Positions 16,701-26,108 of a stretch of DNA of 45,680 nt are shown piece after piece. Source of the DNA: Actinomycetes bacterium (GTDB taxonomy: Bacteria; Actinomycetota; Actinomycetes; Nanopelagicales; Nanopelagicaceae); assembly GCA_025363635.1 (NCBI GenBank), contig JANYDL010000035.1:1-45680 (forward strand). The letters are read 5' to 3'. The notes under the pieces were generated by a model. The model worked only from the letters and a program-made list of their open reading frames with translations. It searched no databases and was not told where the DNA came from. The position numbers and the translations under genes were made by a program. Within the stretch, counting starts at the first letter, position 1. Every line of letters starts with the position of its first letter.

Positions 16701-17087
16701 ATGTTTACCCCAAAGACAACCGTATACGCGCACTGCGATCTTCCATGCGGAATTTATGATCCAGCGCAAGCGAAGTTAGAAGCACAATCAGTCAAGGCTT
16801 GCATGCAGAAATATGCAGCAAGCACGGACCCAGACTTCAAAGCCCGCTCCGTCACTATCAAGGAAGAGCGCTCTAATATGGTCAAGGAGCACCTCTGGGT
16901 GCTCTGGACAGATTACTTCAAGCCAAATCATTTCGAGGCATACCCAAATCTCCACGTTCTTTTTAACGAGGCAACAAAACTTGCTGGTGCTGCGGGTACT
17001 AAGGGAACAAATGATGTTGAAGTTGCAGACAAATTGCTTGCCAAGATTGACGAAATCACAGAAATTTTTTGGGCTACGAAGAAATAA
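16701..17087 (+). CDS. sodN: nickel-containing superoxide dismutase
   Basis: Disproportionates superoxide to oxygen and hydrogen peroxide in the cytoplasm. The 128-residue precursor has a 10-residue propeptide (MFTPKTTVYA) followed by the nickel hook HCDLPCGIYD (residues 11-20): after cleavage His1, Cys2 and Cys6 bind nickel. The rest is the four-helix bundle that assembles into a hexamer; length and motif match the family. A strong AGGAG site lies 7-8 nt before the ATG. The maturation protease sodX is divergent. Its use implies a nickel supply and may spare iron or manganese. Nickel repression is likely by analogy with streptomycetes but not shown here. Confidence 0.98.
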   Translation: MFTPKTTVYAHCDLPCGIYDPAQAKLEAQSVKACMQKYAASTDPDFKARSVTIKEERSNMVKEHLWVLWTDYFKPNHFEAYPNLHVLFNEATKLAGAAGTKGTNDVEVADKLLAKIDEITEIFWATKK

Positions 17088-17103
17088 TTAAACTCAATTA
17101 ACA

Positions 17104-17520
17104 CTAACGGGGCGCATGTCCCATCATGGATTGAGCGGCTGTTCGAGCGAGAAATGAAACTCGTTCGACAACCGCTCTTTTCATTTCTCCCCGCGCAATT
17201 TCACGATCTCCCTGATAAACATCCCAATTAAAAGTTAATTCACGACCCAATAGTTCCGTACAAGTCGCACTTGCTCGAATCTCAGAACCTATAGCCACTG
17301 AATCCAGAACGTTAATCCCTAGGTGCGTTAAACGAGAACTCTCTCCCGCTTCCAAGAAAGCATCCATGACGCCCGCGGATGCACTTTCGATGAGATTTAC
17401 AAGATGCGAAGTCGCCAAAATAGGAAGATCTCCGATGCCGAGCGCCGCTAATGAGTCGCCTGGCCTTACAACCATCGATGAGAAGCCAACTACTCCGACA
17501 ATCTCGCTCTCACTCCGCAT
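17104..17520 (-). CDS. hotdog-fold thioesterase-like protein (FlK-type)
   Basis: A 138-residue protein resembling fluoroacetyl-CoA thioesterase-like hotdog proteins: ATSHLVNLIESASAGVMDAF (residues 36-55) matches the central helix that carries the Glu, THLGINVLDSVAIGSEIRAS the adjoining strands, and FNWDVYQGDREIARGEMKRA the C-terminal sheet. It probably hydrolyses an acyl-CoA; the substrate is unknown. It is last in the sigR-rsrA run, 34 nt after rsrA, so it may belong to the thiol-stress regulon. It converges with sodN, with only 16 bp between stops. Confidence 0.7.
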   Translation of the reverse strand: MRSESEIVGVVGFSSMVVRPGDSLAALGIGDLPILATSHLVNLIESASAGVMDAFLEAGESSRLTHLGINVLDSVAIGSEIRASATCTELLGRELTFNWDVYQGDREIARGEMKRAVVERVSFLARTAAQSMMGHAPR

Positions 17521-17554
17521 GATTGATTATCCGACCGTTTCTGAAGAATTTTCT

Positions 17555-17950
17555 TTATTCTTCCGGCGGGAAGCGATATTCCTGCGTATGTTCAATCGTA
17601 ATTTCATGATGCTCAATCGTCCCAAACTCATCCACCTGAATCGAAATCTCAGTTCTGCGATATTCCGTCATGAAGTCAACTGATTGCGAACGCAATGTGG
17701 CGATTTGAGTTGCAAGGGCCATGTGCAAATCCTCAGGGGCTTTTTCGCAACATGATCTTGTTAAAACATCGTGCAGAAGTTCGTGCATGTGACGTTCGTG
17801 CTTCATCTCCGATTTGCACGGTGGGCACTCTTCTAGATGAATCTCAATGTTGTGAACCAGGGATGTCTCCGTGATTTCTCCGTCTATCAAAAGGCCGACA
17901 GAATTTAAAACTTCTGCACAAGCAGTCTCGTGCTTATCTCCGCAACTCAT
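17555..17950 (-). CDS. rsrA: zinc-binding anti-sigma factor, RsrA/RshA type
   Basis: Predicted redox-sensitive anti-sigma factor that holds the adjacent sigma factor until disulfide stress oxidises its cysteines and releases zinc. The HxxxCxxC motif is at residues 38-45 (HLEECPPC), with further cysteines at 3 and 11 and a CC pair (near residue 68). At 131 residues it is longer than typical RsrA because of a C-terminal extension (about 85-131) rich in Glu, His and Thr. Its ATG overlaps the sigma-factor stop (ATGA), consistent with stoichiometric coupled synthesis. The function of the extension is unknown. Confidence 0.88.
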   Translation of the reverse strand: MSCGDKHETACAEVLNSVGLLIDGEITETSLVHNIEIHLEECPPCKSEMKHERHMHELLHDVLTRSCCEKAPEDLHMALATQIATLRSQSVDFMTEYRRTEISIQVDEFGTIEHHEITIEHTQEYRFPPEE

Positions 17951-18591
17951 GGAGTCTCCTCCACTTCGCGGCTCATCGCATCTGTATTTCCAGGTTGGGA
18001 TTTAACGTATCCGCGTTCGGTGGCGTAATCCGTTAGGAGAAGTCGTAAAGCTTTTCGCCCGCGATGCAAACGGGACATAACGGTTCCCGCAGGGACACCC
18101 GCAATGTCGGCTATCTCTTTATATGAAAACCCTTCAACGTCAGCCAAATAAACTGCGATGCGAAAATCTTCTGGAATTTCTTGCAAAGCACGTTTCACAT
18201 CACTATCAGGCATGCGCTCAAGAGCTTCGATCTCTGCAGATTTTCCTTGGTCACTTGTATGCGAGGCGGAGGCAGCCAATTGCCAATCCTCTACCTCGTT
18301 ATTTGCTAAAAGCGGTTGCCTCTGCGCTTTGCGATACGAGTTGATGAAAGTTGTCGTCAAAACTCGGTAAAGCCAAGCCTTCAGATTTGTACCAGGTTCG
18401 AATTGATGAAAAGAAGAAAATGCTTTCAGGAAGGTGTCTTGAACTAAATCTTTTGCGTCATGCGGATTCTTCGTGTAGCGAAGCGCCGCAGAATATAATT
18501 GGTCAGTAAAAGCCAACGCATCACGCTCGAAGCGAAGATTGCGTTCTTCAGAACTCTCTTTAACTAACTCTGTCGATGTCATCGTCGTCAA
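17947..18591 (-). CDS. sigR: ECF RNA polymerase sigma factor, SigR/SigH type
   Basis: Group IV sigma factor that in relatives controls thioredoxin, mycothiol and proteolysis genes during thiol-oxidative stress. The 214 residues show region 2 ([51 protein letters not shown]) and region 4 ([40 protein letters not shown]). The start is a TTG at 18591 because AGGGG lies 5 nt upstream; an ATG at 18582 is the alternative. It lies 36 nt after the SRAP gene and is coupled to rsrA by ATGA overlap. A TTGGCG/TAGTAG pair inside the SRAP end could be a separate promoter. I could not identify a SigR-type GGAAT...GTT promoter. Confidence 0.93.
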   Translation of the reverse strand: MTTMTSTELVKESSEERNLRFERDALAFTDQLYSAALRYTKNPHDAKDLVQDTFLKAFSSFHQFEPGTNLKAWLYRVLTTTFINSYRKAQRQPLLANNEVEDWQLAASASHTSDQGKSAEIEALERMPDSDVKRALQEIPEDFRIAVYLADVEGFSYKEIADIAGVPAGTVMSRLHRGRKALRLLLTDYATERGYVKSQPGNTDAMSREVEETP

Positions 18592-18627
18592 GGCTACCCC
18601 TTGCCCGTCACCACTAGCACATACCTA

Positions 18628-19356
18628 CTAGAAGAGGGTTTCTGGGTCGCCAAGGAGAATCGGATCCGTTAAATAAGGGGCATCATTTCTCACTGCGTTG
18701 ACCGAATCGGAGACAGCATGTACTTGTAAACCATCGTCGAGGTCGGAATATTCCAGCAGCGCCCTAAGCCCTTCAATTTCCCGATTACGAGGGTCTAGCC
18801 AGGTACTCCAACGATCCTTAAGCATGAATACGGGCATGCGATTGTGTATCGGAGCGAGGAGGCCAATAGCCTCGTGGGTAATAATCGCGGCGGTTTCAAT
18901 GATCTCCCCCTCGGGAGAGGTCCAGGAGGACCAAATTCCGGCTAGTGGCAGCGAAAGCCCGTCCTGTCTGGATATGAAGAATGGTTGTTTAGGTTTGTAT
19001 TTACCCAAAGCCGTTGCCCACTCGTAATATCCATCGGCCGGAATCAGACAGCGTCGCTTCCGAAACGAATCTCTAAATGTTGGTTTTTCAAATACAGATT
19101 CGCACCGTGCATTGATTGCGTGGGACTGCGATGATTTGGCTTGCAACATATCCTTGTACCAAGGTCCAATTATTCCCCATGAAGCCGTGGCTAGATCGCG
19201 TAAACCAGAGTCGAGATTCTCGCGCACGATAAATATCTCTTTACTCGGAGCAATATTCCAACTCGCTGGCAGTGGAGAATCTGGAACTGACCCTGTAATG
19301 CCAAACTCTTCGACGAGAGCATCATCCATTTTTGATTGCGCAAAGCGACCGCACAT
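18628..19356 (-). CDS. SRAP/HMCES-family abasic-site protein
   Basis: Protects single-stranded DNA by forming a thiazolidine crosslink between Cys2 and abasic sites. The 242-residue product begins MCGRFAQ, which fixes the start: the ATG at 19356 puts Cys2 in place, whereas the longer frame would bury it. Other family residues are present: the Asn in SWNIAP, Glu in DGYYEW and His in HNRMPVF. It is divergent from aroA and precedes sigR by 36 nt; M. tuberculosis has the same order (SRAP near sigH and aroA, from memory). Its placement may link abasic-site repair to oxidative stress. Confidence 0.94.
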   Translation of the reverse strand: MCGRFAQSKMDDALVEEFGITGSVPDSPLPASWNIAPSKEIFIVRENLDSGLRDLATASWGIIGPWYKDMLQAKSSQSHAINARCESVFEKPTFRDSFRKRRCLIPADGYYEWATALGKYKPKQPFFISRQDGLSLPLAGIWSSWTSPEGEIIETAAIITHEAIGLLAPIHNRMPVFMLKDRWSTWLDPRNREIEGLRALLEYSDLDDGLQVHAVSDSVNAVRNDAPYLTDPILLGDPETLF

Positions 19357-19508
19357 AGTCAATGCTCTCATAATGGGTAGGCCTGAGAATCGCATCTCCT
19401 TTCCTTCACTGCAGCCGACCCAAAGAAATTGTCGCAAGTGACAGAAGGGGCAAAACGGTAGGCTCCAGCTGTGAATATTGAAGGCGCGCTAGTTAAGATG
19501 AGGATTCT

Positions 19509-20822
19509 TTGACCTCGCCCCGCGGAACTAGTCAATGGAGCGCTCCATTTCGCAGGCGCGGACCCATCATCGCGAATGTTGCAATTCCCGGTTCAAAATC
19601 AGTAACCAATAGAGCATTGGTTTTAGCAGCCCTTTCTAACTCTTCCTCGACATTGAGACGACCATTGATTTCGCGCGACACAACACTGATGAAGAATGGT
19701 TTAGTTGCTATGGGCGTTGGAATCGCAGAAAGTTTGGTTGGTAGTGAATTACGTTGGACAATCACCCCTCAGGAATTAATCGGTCCAGCCCTTGTTGATG
19801 TCGGTAACGCCGGCACAGTCATGCGATTCTTGCCACCCGTCGCGGCGTTGGCAAAAGGTCCAATTTCATTTGATGGAGATACGCGTTCTCACGAAAGGCC
19901 ACTTGCACCCGTCATTCGGGCACTTGAAGAACTCGGCGTGATAATTGACCATGAAGGCCGTTATTCCCTACCTATGATTGTCAATGGAACAGGAAGTCTG
20001 CTTGGAGGAGAAATTGATATTGATGCCTCAGCATCCAGCCAATTTCTCTCTTCAATGCTAATGATTGGGCCGGCCACAATCAAAGGGTTAAGTGCTCGCC
20101 ATATCGGTCCATTACTTCCATCTTTGCCGCACATAGAAATGACAGTTGCAATGTTACGAGATTTCGGAGCTGAGGTTGATGTCGACGAAAAAAAGAAAAG
20201 ATGGGAGGTCCATCCCACGCAGCTTGTAGGAAGAGAACTTGTCATTGAGCCAGACCTTTCTAACGCTGCGCCATTTCTCTCCTTAGCAATGGTCTGTGGT
20301 GGAGAAATTAAGATTGCCGATTGGCCTGCATTCACCACTCAACCCGGCGATCAATTGCGCGAAATTTTGACTTCTATGGGAGCGACTATCTCAATGAGTG
20401 AAGAAGGACTCACAATCTCTTCAGCCGGAATTTTTGATGGTCAAAGTATTCAGGGAATTGATATTGACCTTCATGACGTTGGAGAACTCACTCCATCCAT
20501 CGCTGCCTTGGCCGCTCTAGCAGATTCTCCATCATATTTGCGCGGCATTGGCCACCTCCGACTTCACGAAACAGATCGACTAGCCGCGCTGAGGCGGGAA
20601 ATAAATGCCTTGGGCGGAAATGTTGTCGAAGAGGAAACCGCTCTCCATATAACCCCCGCCCCATTACATGGTGGAACTTTTCACACATACGACGATCACA
20701 GACTTGCCACGGCTGGTGCCGTCATCGGGCTAGCCATTGAAGGAATAGAAGTTGAAAATATAGATACGACCGCAAAGACCTTGCCTGATTTTGCACGCAT
20801 ATGGTCGGCCTTGGTTGAGTAG
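19509..20822 (+). CDS. aroA: 3-phosphoshikimate 1-carboxyvinyltransferase (EPSP synthase)
   Basis: Sixth step of the shikimate pathway: transfers enolpyruvyl from PEP to shikimate-3-phosphate. The 437 residues carry PGSKSVTNRALVLAAL (phosphate site), DVGNAGTVMRFLPP, LHETDRLAALRREINALGG and DDHRLATAG. The start is a TTG preceded by GAGGA at short spacing; no in-frame ATG occurs near it. First of a same-strand run aroA-rsgA-hisN-copper ATPase with an 11-nt gap to rsgA. The PGSKSVTNR form is typical of actinobacteria. Confidence 0.97.
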   Translation: MTSPRGTSQWSAPFRRRGPIIANVAIPGSKSVTNRALVLAALSNSSSTLRRPLISRDTTLMKNGLVAMGVGIAESLVGSELRWTITPQELIGPALVDVGNAGTVMRFLPPVAALAKGPISFDGDTRSHERPLAPVIRALEELGVIIDHEGRYSLPMIVNGTGSLLGGEIDIDASASSQFLSSMLMIGPATIKGLSARHIGPLLPSLPHIEMTVAMLRDFGAEVDVDEKKKRWEVHPTQLVGRELVIEPDLSNAAPFLSLAMVCGGEIKIADWPAFTTQPGDQLREILTSMGATISMSEEGLTISSAGIFDGQSIQGIDIDLHDVGELTPSIAALAALADSPSYLRGIGHLRLHETDRLAALRREINALGGNVVEEETALHITPAPLHGGTFHTYDDHRLATAGAVIGLAIEGIEVENIDTTAKTLPDFARIWSALVE

Positions 20823-20833
20823 GAATAACAGCA

Positions 20834-21832
20834 TTGGCTAAGCGAGATTTCGATGAGTCGGATGTCAGGATACGTCCATCGAAAAGCACCCGCCCGCGAA
20901 GCAAAGACCGTCCAACACATGATCAGGCAATCGGCGCCCTCGTGACCACGGTCGATCGCGGAAGGACCACATGTATCACCGATTACGGTGTAATCATCGT
21001 TGCAATGACAGCGCGAGAACTCGGACCTAAGTCCGTAGTCGTGGGCGATCGAGTAAGTCTGGTTGGTGACATCAGCGGAAAGGGTGGTTCGCTAGCACGA
21101 ATTGTGGCGGTGCAAGAACGAAGGAATTCTCTGAGTCGAACAGTTGATGACATTGCAAAGGTGGAAAGAACAATTGTTGCCAATATCGATCAACTTATTA
21201 TCGTGGTGGCTGCGGCAAACCCAGAACCGCGCCAAGGTCTGATTGATCGTTTTCTAGTAAGTGCATTCAGCGAGAGAATTAGGCCAATAATACTTGTCAC
21301 AAAAACTGATCTCAGTTTCCCTCCCCTATTCCTGGATGAGTATCGGGTTCTCGATATCGAAATCTTCTCAACTCAACAAGGATCCGATTTGACGCTGATT
21401 CGAGAAATGCTTCACGCAAAAACTTCAGTATTGGTTGGGCACTCCGGTGTTGGCAAGTCAACTCTTCTCAATGCTCTCGTCCCTCATGCTCAACGTGTAA
21501 TAGGTGAGGTCAACGAGGTGACTGGCAGGGGAAGGCACACCTCCTCCAATGCGATTGCAATTCCACTCTCTTCACATCTTGCCTTGAGCGATGGTTGGGT
21601 AATAGATACGCCAGGCATTCGCGCCTTCGGACTTGCACACATTGATCCTGAAAGGATTGTTGCCTCATTTGCCGACCTGAGTGAAATTATTCAAGAATGC
21701 ATGCCAAATTGCTCACATTTTGAGGAAGGGTGCGCGCTCACTCGATGGGCATCACCCGATGGAGTTGCCAATCCCGCGCGTCAGGCGCGAATACAAAGCC
21801 TGCACTCCATGCTAGATATGAAGCGGGACTAG
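20834..21832 (+). CDS. rsgA: ribosome small subunit-dependent GTPase RsgA
   Basis: Late 30S ribosome assembly factor. The 332 residues show an OB-fold region (about 35-100), a circularly permuted GTPase with G4 TKTD, then G1 GHSGVGKS, then G3 DTPG, and a C-terminal zinc site (CMPNCSHFEEGC). The start is a TTG 11 nt after the aroA stop. In M. tuberculosis the orthologue also follows aroA (from memory), so the pair is a conserved operon. The N-terminal ~30 residues are basic and probably disordered. Confidence 0.95.
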   Translation: MAKRDFDESDVRIRPSKSTRPRSKDRPTHDQAIGALVTTVDRGRTTCITDYGVIIVAMTARELGPKSVVVGDRVSLVGDISGKGGSLARIVAVQERRNSLSRTVDDIAKVERTIVANIDQLIIVVAAANPEPRQGLIDRFLVSAFSERIRPIILVTKTDLSFPPLFLDEYRVLDIEIFSTQQGSDLTLIREMLHAKTSVLVGHSGVGKSTLLNALVPHAQRVIGEVNEVTGRGRHTSSNAIAIPLSSHLALSDGWVIDTPGIRAFGLAHIDPERIVASFADLSEIIQECMPNCSHFEEGCALTRWASPDGVANPARQARIQSLHSMLDMKRD

Positions 21833-21843
21833 ACTTTCAGATT

Positions 21844-22644
21844 ATGACTATTCGCGAATCCTTATTCCCCGCTGACCTAAAATTAGCGCTGGCAATCGCA
21901 GACGAGGCAGATTTCATCACTTCTTCGCGGTATCAATCACTCGACCTGGTTATCACAACAAAGCCAGACAACACACCAGTGACAGATGCCGACAAAGCGA
22001 CGGAAAAAGCCATTCGAGCTCTACTAACAAAGCAACGACCTGATGATGGCTTACTGGGAGAAGAATTTGGTGAAGAGAAGATCGATGCTGAAAGGTATTG
22101 GATCATTGACCCAATCGATGGAACAAAGAACTTTATGCGTGGTGTACCTACCTGGGCGACGTTAATAGCGCTTGTTGAAAATGGCGAGGTTGTTGTTGGA
22201 GTAGTTAGTGCACCGGCGCTAAAACGTCGCTGGTACGCTGCAAAAGATTTTGGGGCTTTCGTAGTCTTTGACGAGCAATTGCCAAAAAAAATTTCAGTAT
22301 CAAAAATCTCTGATCTCAAAGATGCTTCATTGACATACTCAGATTTTGTCGGCTGGAATAATAAAGGACCTGCCTTTGTCTCCCTTATCGATATCTGCTG
22401 GCGATCGCGTGGAATGGGTGATTTCTGGTCTCACATGCTTGTTGCAGAGGGAGCGGCTGATATTGCCGTTGAGCCAACATTGGCAGTTTGGGATATGGCT
22501 GCCCTGGATATCATCGTGAGGGAAGCAGGTGGCCAATTTAGCAGCGTGAGTGGTGAAAGAGGTCCCCATCACGGTAGCGGATTATCAACTAATGGGCTGC
22601 TTCATGATGCAGTACTTGAACTTCTCAATAGGGAACTTAGTTAG
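21844..22644 (+). CDS. hisN: inositol monophosphatase-family phosphatase, probable histidinol-phosphatase
   Basis: Magnesium-dependent phosphatase; placement after rsgA favours histidinol-phosphate as substrate (histidine step 9 in actinobacteria). The 266 residues contain GEEFGEE, the metal-binding DPIDGTKNFMRGVPTW and WDMAALDIIVREAGG. The ATG at 21844 lies 11 nt after the rsgA stop; a longer frame that overlaps rsgA is rejected because it starts inside that gene. An inositol-1-phosphatase role cannot be excluded from sequence alone. Confidence 0.88.
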   Translation: MTIRESLFPADLKLALAIADEADFITSSRYQSLDLVITTKPDNTPVTDADKATEKAIRALLTKQRPDDGLLGEEFGEEKIDAERYWIIDPIDGTKNFMRGVPTWATLIALVENGEVVVGVVSAPALKRRWYAAKDFGAFVVFDEQLPKKISVSKISDLKDASLTYSDFVGWNNKGPAFVSLIDICWRSRGMGDFWSHMLVAEGAADIAVEPTLAVWDMAALDIIVREAGGQFSSVSGERGPHHGSGLSTNGLLHDAVLELLNRELS

Positions 22645-22684
22645 AAAATCTCACGATACAAATAAATATCAAACCGGATGAAGA

Positions 22685-25138
22685 ATGGAAATCAATATGC
22701 GACGGAGAAGTAAGAGCACAGAATATATTAGAGAAGTTGGACAAGATGTGCCCTTGATCGGGCACGTCCCCAGTAAATCTTTCTCTCCTAGCACTCTTGC
22801 TGCCCCCGATGCCTCTGTTGTCCCCACCGCTTCCGCGGTCGCTCCTTTTTCTCCTGCTTCTCCTCCTCCTCGTGGCGCCACTATTGATACTGCCACCAAG
22901 TCAGCGCTGACTCCCCTTACTTTTTCACTTGAGGGAATGACATGTTCCGCGTGTGTATCGACTATTGAGCGAACACTCAATGCAATTCCAGGAGTCACGG
23001 CTACAGTCAATTTTGCAACCGAAACTGCGCATGTCATGGCCAGAGATGAAATTAATCCAAAGCGATTAATTGATGCAATTAAGTCGGCGGGCTACGGCGC
23101 AAAAGAAATTGCTGATGTCAGCCAGATAGCGCTTCATAGCAAGAAGTCCGCCGGTTCTCTTATCTTCGCAATTATTTTCACTCTTCCCGTGATCGTAATT
23201 TCGATGTCAAGGTCATGGCATCCCCTGATTGATCGATGGATTAATGGTCAACTGGATAATTTGAAAGTTTTACACCCTCGATATTCACCAACGGCGTGGC
23301 TCATCATTGGTCTAAGCGCCCCAGTCGTTCTGGTTATCGCTTGGCCAATCTATCGGGCCGCAATTCGAAATATTGCGCACCCAACAATGGATTCACTTAT
23401 TACTTTAGGTGCCCTCAGCGCCTTTGGTTGGTCCATCTATGCCAACATCAGTGGAAACGGTGATGTGTACGCAGAGGTTGCCGCTGTTGTCGTGACCTTT
23501 GTTATCGCTGGTCGTTATTTAGAATCGAGGGCAAAACGTAGAGCAAGTAGTGCGCTCGCAACACTTCTTGCACTCGGGTCCAAAGTGGTAACCGTCGTGA
23601 AAAACGGTGAGGCTAAGCAGATTCCAATTGATCATCTCGATATTGGGGATGAATTCATTGTTAAACCAGGAGAACGCATTGCTACTGATGGCGTTGTAAT
23701 TTCCGGGTCCAGCGCGATAGACAATTCTCTTCTTACTGGGGAGTCGCTCCCAGTTGATGTTACTCCTGGGACGCAGGTCATCGGGTCATCGCTCAACCGC
23801 AATGGACGTCTCATTGTGCGCGCCACTCGAATTGGATCGGATACAGAGTTAGCTCGCATCACTTCGATGGTGATTAGCGCTCAAGGTACGAAGGCACCGA
23901 TTCAACGGCTCGCCGATCGGATAAGCGCTGTTTTTGTCCCTATCGTGACGCTCATATCTATTGGCACTTTCTTTGCATGGCACCTCACCGATCATTCCCT
24001 CACGCAGTCGGTTTCTAACGCAATCGCTGTCCTGGTGATTGCTTGCCCATGCGCTCTTGGCCTTGCCACTCCAGTCGCTCTTCTCGTGGCTTCAGGCAGG
24101 GGTGCTCAACGCGGAATTGTGATCCGCGAACCTAAAGTGCTCGAAGTTTCGCGCAAAGTAGATACTGTCATTCTCGATAAAACTGGAACGCTGACGACGG
24201 GAGAAATGGCGCTCAGCAAAGTTACCGTTGTACCCGAAGCAGGTGTACTTCTTGGAGGACAATTCGAACGAGCCTTGACGAAAGAAAATATCTTGGCAAG
24301 TGCCCTTTCAGTTGAATCGAACACCGATCATCCAGTTGCCACCGCCATCTCTAAGTACATAGTTTCCACTGGCCTTTCACCGCTCTTGGTTACTGGTTTT
24401 ACAAATACTCCGGGGTCAGGTTCTGCTGGGCGGGTGAGAATTGGAGAGCTCTCACCTGTTGTGCTCATCGGATCTCCAGCCGCGGTCGCGCACAGTACAA
24501 CTCCATTTGATGAGCGACTGAATAAGGCGATTAATATCGCAAGAAGTGAAGGCTTGACGGTCTCCGTCCTTGCCTGGGACGGGGTGGCGCTAGCCGTATT
24601 TGCGGTCGGTGATCAAATAAAAGCCGATGCTCGTGCCACCGTTATTGCACTGAAACGAGGCGGGATTGATCCATGGCTAATCACAGGCGATAGTGCTGAC
24701 GCCGCGGCCACCGTCGCTCTCAATGTAGGTATCGACCCAGATCATGTTATTGCCGGTGCTCTGCCTTCGACCAAAATGGAAAAAGTAAAAGAACTACAGA
24801 GTAAAGGTCATAGCGTCATGATGATTGGAGACGGTATCAATGATGCAGCAGCCCTAGCGAGTGCCGATCTGAGTATCGCGATGGGTACCGGCACTGATAC
24901 GGCGATGGCGACGGCGGACATTGTGCTCATGCGAAAACAACTGGGAGGAGTTGTTGAGGCGCTCAACCTCTCCAGCCAAACCCTTAAGATAATTCGCACG
25001 AATCTTGGTTGGGCATTTTTCTATAATGTCATTGGATTGCCGATTGCTGCCCTTGGTGCTCTTCGACCCATGTATGCAGCCGCGGCGATGGCATTTTCAA
25101 GCCTTTTTGTAGTAACAAATTCGCTTAGAATTAAGTAA
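22685..25138 (+). CDS. copA: copper-translocating P-type ATPase (P1B-1)
   Basis: Exports monovalent copper across the membrane. The 817 residues comprise an unusual N-terminal extension (1-75) rich in Ala, Pro, Ser and Thr, one heavy-metal-associated domain with GMTCSAC (84-90), membrane segments, the actuator TGES motif, the metal-site CPC (454-456), the phosphorylation site DKTGT (498-502) and the hinge GDGINDAAAL. Starts at ATG 22685; ATG 22697 is an alternative. It follows hisN by 40 bp. No copper-sensing regulator or chaperone gene is adjacent. Copper(I) specificity rests on CPC and on the family. Confidence 0.94.
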   Translation: MEINMRRRSKSTEYIREVGQDVPLIGHVPSKSFSPSTLAAPDASVVPTASAVAPFSPASPPPRGATIDTATKSALTPLTFSLEGMTCSACVSTIERTLNAIPGVTATVNFATETAHVMARDEINPKRLIDAIKSAGYGAKEIADVSQIALHSKKSAGSLIFAIIFTLPVIVISMSRSWHPLIDRWINGQLDNLKVLHPRYSPTAWLIIGLSAPVVLVIAWPIYRAAIRNIAHPTMDSLITLGALSAFGWSIYANISGNGDVYAEVAAVVVTFVIAGRYLESRAKRRASSALATLLALGSKVVTVVKNGEAKQIPIDHLDIGDEFIVKPGERIATDGVVISGSSAIDNSLLTGESLPVDVTPGTQVIGSSLNRNGRLIVRATRIGSDTELARITSMVISAQGTKAPIQRLADRISAVFVPIVTLISIGTFFAWHLTDHSLTQSVSNAIAVLVIACPCALGLATPVALLVASGRGAQRGIVIREPKVLEVSRKVDTVILDKTGTLTTGEMALSKVTVVPEAGVLLGGQFERALTKENILASALSVESNTDHPVATAISKYIVSTGLSPLLVTGFTNTPGSGSAGRVRIGELSPVVLIGSPAAVAHSTTPFDERLNKAINIARSEGLTVSVLAWDGVALAVFAVGDQIKADARATVIALKRGGIDPWLITGDSADAAATVALNVGIDPDHVIAGALPSTKMEKVKELQSKGHSVMMIGDGINDAAALASADLSIAMGTGTDTAMATADIVLMRKQLGGVVEALNLSSQTLKIIRTNLGWAFFYNVIGLPIAALGALRPMYAAAAMAFSSLFVVTNSLRIK

Positions 25139-25153
25139 AAAATAATGCAGCGC

Positions 25154-25169
25154 TCTCTTTCCAAAGAGA
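25154..25169. repeat. perfect inverted repeat between convergent genes
   Basis: TCTCTTT-CC-AAAGAGA lies in the 62-bp gap between the convergent copper ATPase and the secreted protein. It could fold in RNA from both strands, but has no T-run after it, so it is a weak terminator candidate at best. Confidence 0.35.
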
Positions 25170-25200
25170 TCAAACGTTACGGCTAAATCTGAATCTGCAA

Positions 25201-25974
25201 TTAATACTTTGTTGTGTACGATTGCAACGTTATTGGTTCGACAATGAACGCTTGACCATTCTTAGTCGTTCCGTTATTCCACCAAAGTTGGACCCAGGGA
25301 CTTTTGCTTTTCAAAGACTTACTTTCAATAGTGACGGAATAACCATATCCCGTAACTTTCTCTTTCCTCACGCTTGAAAGTAATTTTTGAACGACCTGAC
25401 TCATGGATAACTTCCAACCAACGAACAAATTATCTGGCGCTATTTTCATCGTCGCTTCTAGAACTGGCATTTCATTGGTAGCAAATTTAGCGCCTTTATG
25501 CTTTTTCATATCAGCAATTGTTGCCCCCGTATAAGAAATTGAACCACCGACGGGCCACTTGACCGAGTAGAGAATGAGTGGAACTCCAGTCGCGGAGAGT
25601 TTGTAATTCTGTAGGTACACCGTTTCGGTGACGTTGGTTATCGATGAAAAGAAAATGACTGTCCAATCGCTATTTGTCCTCAGCGAACACAGTTTGTCAA
25701 AAGTCTTTGCTCCGCGATCTTCATATCTCACCGAATAGATTTTTGCTTTCGCAGTCCAGTCCTTTCGTACCTGCGTCAAAATTGCACCAAAGTACTTAGC
25801 CGCGTCGATCTTGTCTGCGCTGATGTCAGCTTTACACTTTGTGGCACTTAGCGTGGGAAGGCCGGCGGCCGGTGCGATTCCTCCCAGGTTTGCGAAGAGT
25901 GAAAGCGCAAGTGCACCTAGAGGAAGAAGCGCTCCCGCCTTGGGCGGATTGAAGATATTCGTTAATTTTCGCAT
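25201..25974 (-). CDS. predicted secreted protein of unknown function
   Basis: I do not recognise a family. The 257-residue product begins with a basic start and a hydrophobic stretch (AGALLPLGALALSLFANLGG, residues about 12-31), a likely Sec signal peptide cleaved after a nearby alanine. The mature part has two cysteines, several aromatic residues and a Lys/Ser-rich surface, and ends in a beta-like LQSYTTKY. The ATG at 25974 is chosen because GGAGGGAAT directly precedes it; the longer frame lacks a signal peptide at its start. It is convergent with the copper ATPase, and the tRNA-fMet and its terminator lie upstream, so it has its own promoter. Confidence 0.75.
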   Translation of the reverse strand: MRKLTNIFNPPKAGALLPLGALALSLFANLGGIAPAAGLPTLSATKCKADISADKIDAAKYFGAILTQVRKDWTAKAKIYSVRYEDRGAKTFDKLCSLRTNSDWTVIFFSSITNVTETVYLQNYKLSATGVPLILYSVKWPVGGSISYTGATIADMKKHKGAKFATNEMPVLEATMKIAPDNLFVGWKLSMSQVVQKLLSSVRKEKVTGYGYSVTIESKSLKSKSPWVQLWWNNGTTKNGQAFIVEPITLQSYTTKY

Positions 25975-26108
25975 ATTCCCTCCAGGCAACTCTGATACCC
26001 AAAGCTCCGATAAGCCGTCGAGCAACATTTTCCCAGCGTAAAGAAAAGTTGCATGGATTTGAGTGAGTGAGACCACTCTGTAATCAAAGATCCCCACGCC
26101 AAGAATGC

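Noticed and set aside
22669-23037. 122-codon minus-strand frame over the copper ATPase start
   Set aside because: Antisense to a supported gene; its openness follows from the low-complexity pyrimidine-rich region.
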